Shown: positions 47,526-51,403 of the stretch, in pieces | How positions within the stretch are numbered: position 1 is the stretch's first letter | How the letters are laid out: the number at the start of each line of letters is the position of its first letter | Origin: Firmicutes bacterium CAG:124 | GTDB lineage: Bacteria; Bacillota; Clostridia; Oscillospirales; Oscillospiraceae | Direction of reading: 5' to 3' | Assembly: GCA_000432135.1 (NCBI GenBank) | Contig: HF990602.1 | Span: forward strand, 1 to 51,403 | DNA: 51,403 bases | Notes under the pieces: model-generated | Databases searched by the model: none | Seen by the model: only the letters and a program-made list of their open reading frames with translations | What the model was told of the DNA's origin: nothing | Translations under genes and position numbers: made by a program

Positions 47526-48220
47526 TGTTTGAGAGGAGATACAGCCTCGCGAAGTTCTCCGTCAATCTCGAGACGAAAACAATCGAGATCGCGGAGACGT
47601 TTTCCGAGGCTTTGAACTCCGTCGCGGGCGTGGCGATCCCCGTAGACGTCCGCGAACGGTACGCCGACGCCGTCCAGGGCTACACCCGAGGGACGATCTC
47701 GGTCGTCTCCACCATGAGCGCGACCGAGGCCCTCTCCTCCGCGGTGAAAATGTCGGCGAACATTGTCGCCCGGTTTACGGCGGCGGAACGGCTCGCGGCG
47801 GAGGTGGAGGCGATAAAGAACCTCCGCGCCGCCCTGACGTCCGCTGACAGCCTCGCGGCGGCGGTGCAGGGGTCGAAGCATATCCCGACAATACTCGCGG
47901 CCTACGAGGCCCTAAACGCCAACGGGAGCGCCTCAAAGAATATTTGTACCGCCTTTGTGGCGGCGGATATTCTCACGGCGATCATGGACGCCACCTCTCA
48001 GACGGCGGAGGTCGTGCTTATGCAAGTCACCATTCCGCCCGGGGGCGAGCTCCGGCTTGATAGCGACGTTTTCCTCGCCATGCTGGACGGGGAAAACGTG
48101 CTCTATGCTCAGTCGGGAGACTGGATCAACGTCTCGAGAGAACTCCTCCGTCTGATCGTGGAAAGCGCGACCGGGGGCGCCCTCGAGGGACAGATCATCT
48201 ATACGGAGAGATATTTATGA
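47525..48220 (+). CDS. Tail-tip protein with five 20-residue repeats and a Dit-like C-terminal domain
   Basis: A 231-residue protein whose ATG overlaps the upstream stop. After an N-terminal 50 residues (ETKTIEIAETFSEALNSV), five units of 20 residues follow (about 54-153) with the pattern x5-(I/V/L)-x5-(A/S)-x-(E/D)-x-L-x3-V, for example KMSANIVARFTAAERLAAEV. The last 70 residues (TIPPGGELRLDSDVF, GENVLYAQSGDWINVSREL, EGQIIYTERYL) look like the end of a Dit C-terminal domain, which the short Dit at 46213 lacks. Its stop overlaps the spike gene start. Confidence 0.65.
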   Translation: MFERRYSLAKFSVNLETKTIEIAETFSEALNSVAGVAIPVDVRERYADAVQGYTRGTISVVSTMSATEALSSAVKMSANIVARFTAAERLAAEVEAIKNLRAALTSADSLAAAVQGSKHIPTILAAYEALNANGSASKNICTAFVAADILTAIMDATSQTAEVVLMQVTIPPGGELRLDSDVFLAMLDGENVLYAQSGDWINVSRELLRLIVESATGGALEGQIIYTERYL

Positions 48221-50169
48221 TTGAAGTATTCGACAAGACGCGGCGGCGCGTGGCGATCCTCGAGAACGCCTACGCGGCCTCCGAGTCGCAGAAAATCAAC
48301 TCCGTGTGGTATTTCTATTTTTCCCTCCCATACGGAGACTCGAAAAACGAGTATTGCAAGCCGTTCTATTACGTCCGCCCGGACGGCGGAGAGCTCTATC
48401 GGATCATGCCGGAGACCCTCTCCGTCTCCGAGTCGGGCGGGATTTCCTATCAATGCGAGCACGTCCTCGCGACGCTGATCGACAACGTCCTTTTTGGCTA
48501 CCATGTCGTCGGAAACCTGGGCGTCTACACCGCCGACGTGATCCGTTATATCCTGGATCACCAGCTCGTGAAAAATTGGGTGCTCGACGAGTGCGATTTC
48601 CGAAATCAATTTGAATACGGGTGGGAGCAAGAGTCGCTCCTCTCGGCGCTTTTCTCCGTCCTCTCTCCGCTCTCGTCCCCTATGATCGTCACAGATACCA
48701 CCGTTTACCCGTGGCGTCTCTCCCTGAAAAAGCTCGTCACGACCGGGCGGCCTGAAATGTACGTCCGGCGCCGCTACAATATGACGAGCTACACACGAGG
48801 CCGCGATCCTCAGAATATTGTTACCCGGCTCTATCCGCTGGGCTACGGCGAGGGCATAAACCAGCTCAATATTAAGGGCGTAAACGACGGTGTCCCGTAC
48901 ATTCAGAGCCCGAAAGAAATCACGGACAAGTACGGGATCATTGAAAGGGTGTGGATAGATCGGCGGTATGAGGACGCGGCCTCCCTCAAGGCGGCGGCGG
49001 AGATCATGCTCTCGGAACTGCAAGAGCCGCTCGTTTCCTACTCCGTGGGTTTTCACGAACTCACGGCCTCGGACTATGACAAGGCCGCAATCGGAAAGCG
49101 CGTCCGTATCATATTCCCGGAGGTTGGGGACTCCGTCGATACCTACATAACCGAGCTAACCCGGAAACGGGACGATTTGAAAGAGTCCACGATCACCGTC
49201 GCCAACCGGGAGACCTCTATCGCGGCCTCTTTGGCCGATATGGCGGATCGTCAGCGGATCGAGCAGACCTACGCCCAGGGCGCGACGCAGATTTACAGTC
49301 AAGCCCTCCAAGCCAACAGCGCCCCGGACTCCGGGGCGACGATGGATTTCTTTCTCCCCTCGGAAATGCGGATCGTGAATAAAGTCCTCGTAAAGGTACG
49401 CATGAAAAAGTTCCGCGCATACTCCAAGGCCACGGAGGCGGCGGAGAGTAAGACCATCACCTCGAGCACGAGCGACGAGGACACCCGGACGAGCTCGTCG
49501 GGCGGCAGAACCACCGCGACGACCACCTCGGGCGGCGGGACGTACACCTCCACCACCTACGAGGCGAAAAAGACGCTCACGGCGACCGCGGTTATTCTTT
49601 CCGCCGAGAACATCTATCCGACCGAGGCGGCCATGTATAACGCCGCGAAGCATAACCACGGCATACCCGACCGCGTAAAGCTGGCCGTTTACGGTGGAAA
49701 GGACGCCAACGGGAACGTGATCGCGGACGGCTACGCGACCTTTATCGAGTCCGGCGCCCACTCCCACGGAGAGCACGATCACGAAATCACGATCCCGCGG
49801 CACAATCACGAGGTAGAGATCGACGATCACTCCCACAAGGTAACGATCCCGGCCCATACGCACGATATTACGATCCCCGGCCATTCCCATAAGGTCACGA
49901 TCCCCGGCCACGAGCACAAGATCACGCCCGGTATTTTCGAGTACGGCAACCCTCAGAATTTTTCCCTCTACGTCAATGGGGAGAAAAAGGCGGATTTCGC
50001 CGGGAGAAACGCCGAGCTCGATATAACGGCCTTTTTGGTGGGCTCGGACAACATGATCCCCCGCGGGAGCTGGCTATCGCTCGAGGTGAGGCCGGACGAC
50101 CTCGCCTATATCAGTATCGACCTTATCGTCCAGGGCTTCATACAGTCCCGCGGCGATAACACAGTTTGA
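48217..50169 (+). CDS. Tail spike / endopeptidase-like tail protein with His-x-His stalk
   Basis: A 650-residue protein. The N-terminal 350 residues fit the prophage tail endopeptidase (Tal hub) family: MIEVFDKTRRRVAILENAY, RPDGGELYRIMPETLSVSESGGISYQCEHVLATL, and IVTRLYPLGYGEGINQL. Then come a helical part, a Thr/Ser/Gly-rich stretch at about 410-450, and at about 514-569 a series of 9-residue units with His-x-His (HDHEITIPR, HNHEVEIDD, HSHKVTIPA, HTHDITIPG, HSHKVTIPG, HEHKITPG). Such units in phage spikes form a trimeric stalk holding iron or other metal ions. A small C-terminal domain ends the protein. Confidence 0.82.
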   Translation: MIEVFDKTRRRVAILENAYAASESQKINSVWYFYFSLPYGDSKNEYCKPFYYVRPDGGELYRIMPETLSVSESGGISYQCEHVLATLIDNVLFGYHVVGNLGVYTADVIRYILDHQLVKNWVLDECDFRNQFEYGWEQESLLSALFSVLSPLSSPMIVTDTTVYPWRLSLKKLVTTGRPEMYVRRRYNMTSYTRGRDPQNIVTRLYPLGYGEGINQLNIKGVNDGVPYIQSPKEITDKYGIIERVWIDRRYEDAASLKAAAEIMLSELQEPLVSYSVGFHELTASDYDKAAIGKRVRIIFPEVGDSVDTYITELTRKRDDLKESTITVANRETSIAASLADMADRQRIEQTYAQGATQIYSQALQANSAPDSGATMDFFLPSEMRIVNKVLVKVRMKKFRAYSKATEAAESKTITSSTSDEDTRTSSSGGRTTATTTSGGGTYTSTTYEAKKTLTATAVILSAENIYPTEAAMYNAAKHNHGIPDRVKLAVYGGKDANGNVIADGYATFIESGAHSHGEHDHEITIPRHNHEVEIDDHSHKVTIPAHTHDITIPGHSHKVTIPGHEHKITPGIFEYGNPQNFSLYVNGEKKADFAGRNAELDITAFLVGSDNMIPRGSWLSLEVRPDDLAYISIDLIVQGFIQSRGDNTV

Positions 50170-50183
50170 CGGAGGTGCAACCC

Positions 50184-50867
50184 ATGAAACCCATGTATTA
50201 CGGTATTCCGTTCTCGCCTCAAGCCACCCTCACGGACACTATCGGCGCGGCGGACACCATCATAAAAGTCTCGGACGTCTCGGCATTTCCCGACGCTCCG
50301 AACTACGCCACAATCGGCACCGACGAGGGCGGCGAGACGATCCTCTATACCGCCAAGACGGCAAACGCCCTCTCCGGGTGTACCCGCGGCGTCGAGGGCT
50401 CCGCGAAATCCTGGAACGCGGGCGAGCTGATCGGTCGCAACTATACCGCGGCGGATCATGCGGCCATGATCGACAATATCAAGGACGCGGCCAAGACCGC
50501 GGAGGCGGACGGCGTCACCTTTGACGACGGCGAGACATTTCAGGAGAAATATAACTCCGGGGAGCTCAAGGGCGGCAAGGGCGACCAAGGCGAACAGGGC
50601 CCCGCGGGCCCCGGCGCGAATGAGATCGCCGTCACGCTTCCCGTGAGCGGGTGGTCGAACGGCTCTCAGACCGTGCAGAACGCGGGCCTCGTCGTCTCCG
50701 GCTACGGGTACATCATCACCCCCGACCCGGACAGCTACGGCGCCTATACCTCCGCCGTGATCCATGCGGACAGCGTCACCACGGCGGGACAGATCACATT
50801 CCATTGTGAAGAAACACCGACCGAGGCCCTCAAGGTCTCGATTATGAAAATCAAAGTGGAGGGTTAA
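50184..50867 (+). CDS. Collagen-like tail protein
   Basis: A 227-residue protein from ATG 50184 with ACGGAGGTG upstream. The N-terminal part (YYGIPFSPQATLTDTIGAADT, CTRGVEGSAKSW, AADHAAMIDNIKDAA) is found in many tail proteins of gut siphophages. A short collagen-like run of G-x-y (GGKGDQGEQGPAGPG) stands at about 135-150, then a globular C-terminal domain of about 75 residues, which might trimerise. It is a fibre or chaperone-like part of the tail tip. Confidence 0.72.
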   Translation: MKPMYYGIPFSPQATLTDTIGAADTIIKVSDVSAFPDAPNYATIGTDEGGETILYTAKTANALSGCTRGVEGSAKSWNAGELIGRNYTAADHAAMIDNIKDAAKTAEADGVTFDDGETFQEKYNSGELKGGKGDQGEQGPAGPGANEIAVTLPVSGWSNGSQTVQNAGLVVSGYGYIITPDPDSYGAYTSAVIHADSVTTAGQITFHCEETPTEALKVSIMKIKVEG

Positions 50868-50869
50868 AT

Positions 50870-51370
50870 ATGGGAAACGTGTATAACATGGTCGGCGGCG
50901 GAGGCGGGATCAAGCTCGTCTCGATTGCCGTCACGACGCCGCCCACGAAAACGAGATACCTCTCCGGCGAGAGTTTCGACCCCGCGGGAATGGTGGTAAC
51001 GGCGACCTATTCCAACGGCGCCAAGCTGGCCGCCACGGGCTACGCCGTGGAGCCGAGCGGGCCTTTGCTGGACGGCGTGACGAGTGTCACGATCCGATAT
51101 ACCGAGGGCGGAAAGAGCGTCACAGCCTCTCAGGCCGTGACCGTGATCCCGAAACTCGTCTCGATTGCAGTCACAACGCCGCCAACAAAGACGGCGTATC
51201 GCTACGGAGAGGCCTTTTCTGCGGCGGGAATGGTCGTAAAGGCCACCTATACGGACGGGAGCACGGCGGCGGTAACGGGCTACACGACGAGCCCCTCAAC
51301 CTTTACCTCCCTCGGGAGTCAGAGCGTCACCGTGAAATATACGGAAAACGGCGTCTCGGCGGCGGGGTAG
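50870..51370 (+). CDS. Bacterial Ig-like repeat protein, end uncertain
   Basis: A 166-residue frame that starts MGNVYNMVGGGGG and holds two Ig-like repeats, about 83 residues apart, each with SIAVTTPPTKT, then (S/R)YGE or SGESF and a VKYTE/IRYTE strand. The frame stops at TAG 51370 in the middle of where the second repeat should close (the first closes with QAVTVIP). After it lies a C11 run, then GTGATCCCC, which would encode the missing VIP in another frame. A real frameshift, phase-variable tract or poor sequence at the window edge would all explain this. Such Ig-like tail proteins bind host surface glycans. Confidence 0.6.
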   Translation: MGNVYNMVGGGGGIKLVSIAVTTPPTKTRYLSGESFDPAGMVVTATYSNGAKLAATGYAVEPSGPLLDGVTSVTIRYTEGGKSVTASQAVTVIPKLVSIAVTTPPTKTAYRYGEAFSAAGMVVKATYTDGSTAAVTGYTTSPSTFTSLGSQSVTVKYTENGVSAAG

Positions 51371-51403
51371 ACGCCCCTCACCGCCCCCCCCCCCGTGATC
51401 CCC

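Larger units (their letters stand above)
26790..51403 (+). mobile_element. Prophage, siphovirus with HK97-type capsid (left end to window edge)
   Basis: From about 26,800 on, gene style changes: tightly packed rightward genes with ATGA overlaps, many CTC and GCC codons, and phage functions in the usual order. These are early small genes, HUH initiator, MazG-like, sigma-like activator, HNH, TerS, TerL, portal, protease, major capsid, connectors, major tail, tail chaperones, tape measure, tail tip and fibres. Lysis, integrase and repressor genes are not seen, so they should lie to the right, beyond the window. The exact attachment site is not identified. Confidence 0.9.

Noticed and set aside
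49757..49925. CRISPR-like or satellite DNA repeat
   Set aside because: The short repeats are at the protein level (His-x-His units) in an intact gene; spacing and sequence do not fit a CRISPR array.

Overview
The window is high-GC Firmicutes DNA, most likely from a gut clostridium of the Oscillospiraceae type. This is inferred from the HK97-like siphophage module, the many Shine-Dalgarno-led genes, the Sua5/CoaE/M18 operon, the PadR and XRE membrane regulators, and the style of the small exported proteins. No rRNA, tRNA or CRISPR array was seen. Bases 1 to about 26,780 are chromosome. Bases from about 26,790 to the right edge are a prophage that runs out of the window.

Chromosomal part. On the left is a DUF2284 metal-binding protein and an Lsa-type ABC-F protein. 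The ABC-F gene has a long leader with a promoter, a six-codon leader peptide, an intrinsic terminator and a possible antiterminator, which is the layout of drug-inducible ribosome-protection genes. Next come an XRE regulator with membrane helices, a PadR operon whose middle gene is frameshifted by a 32-bp insertion, an AT-rich exported protein, two small envelope proteins and a UvrD/PcrA-type helicase. A leftward operon holds threonylcarbamoyl-AMP synthase (Sua5) and dephospho-CoA kinase read in frame into an M18 aminopeptidase, followed by an M14 carboxypeptidase. After it come 5-formyl-THF cyclo-ligase, a polysaccharide deacetylase, prfA, an SdpI-like protein and a COG2509 flavoprotein. A PhoB-type response regulator, its kinase and an HtrA protease form one module, with 11-bp-spaced direct repeats before both promoters. 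A Gfo/Idh/MocA oxidoreductase, nicotinate phosphoribosyltransferase and a CYTH protein complete the host part. Two families of small palindromic repeats, one of them MITE-like, lie between host genes.

Prophage part. Small early genes run rightward: an HTH_38 protein, several unknowns, an ASCH-like protein with Cys clusters and a zinc-ribbon protein. They are followed by an HUH replication initiator, a MazG-like protein, a sigma-like activator and an HNH endonuclease. The late genes are terminase small and large subunits, portal, prohead protease, major capsid protein, connectors, major tail protein, tail chaperones, tape measure, a distal tail protein, fibre-like proteins, a tail spike with a His-x-His stalk, a collagen-like protein and an Ig-like repeat protein. 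Lysis and integration genes are not in view. A leftward lipoprotein gene with its own promoter sits inside the tail operon and looks like a lysogenic conversion gene.

The most interesting signals are three places in the prophage where one protein appears to be spread over two frames, always -1. The major capsid gene ends at an A7 run, and the -1 frame continues as an 88-residue chitobiase/Ig-like domain with no start codon of its own. The tail chaperone gene has an A9 run leading into the second chaperone. The sigma-like gene has a C7 run. The distal tail region is also unusual: a short Dit-like gene is followed by a duplicated fibre domain and by a protein with five 20-residue repeats that ends in what looks like a Dit C-terminal domain.
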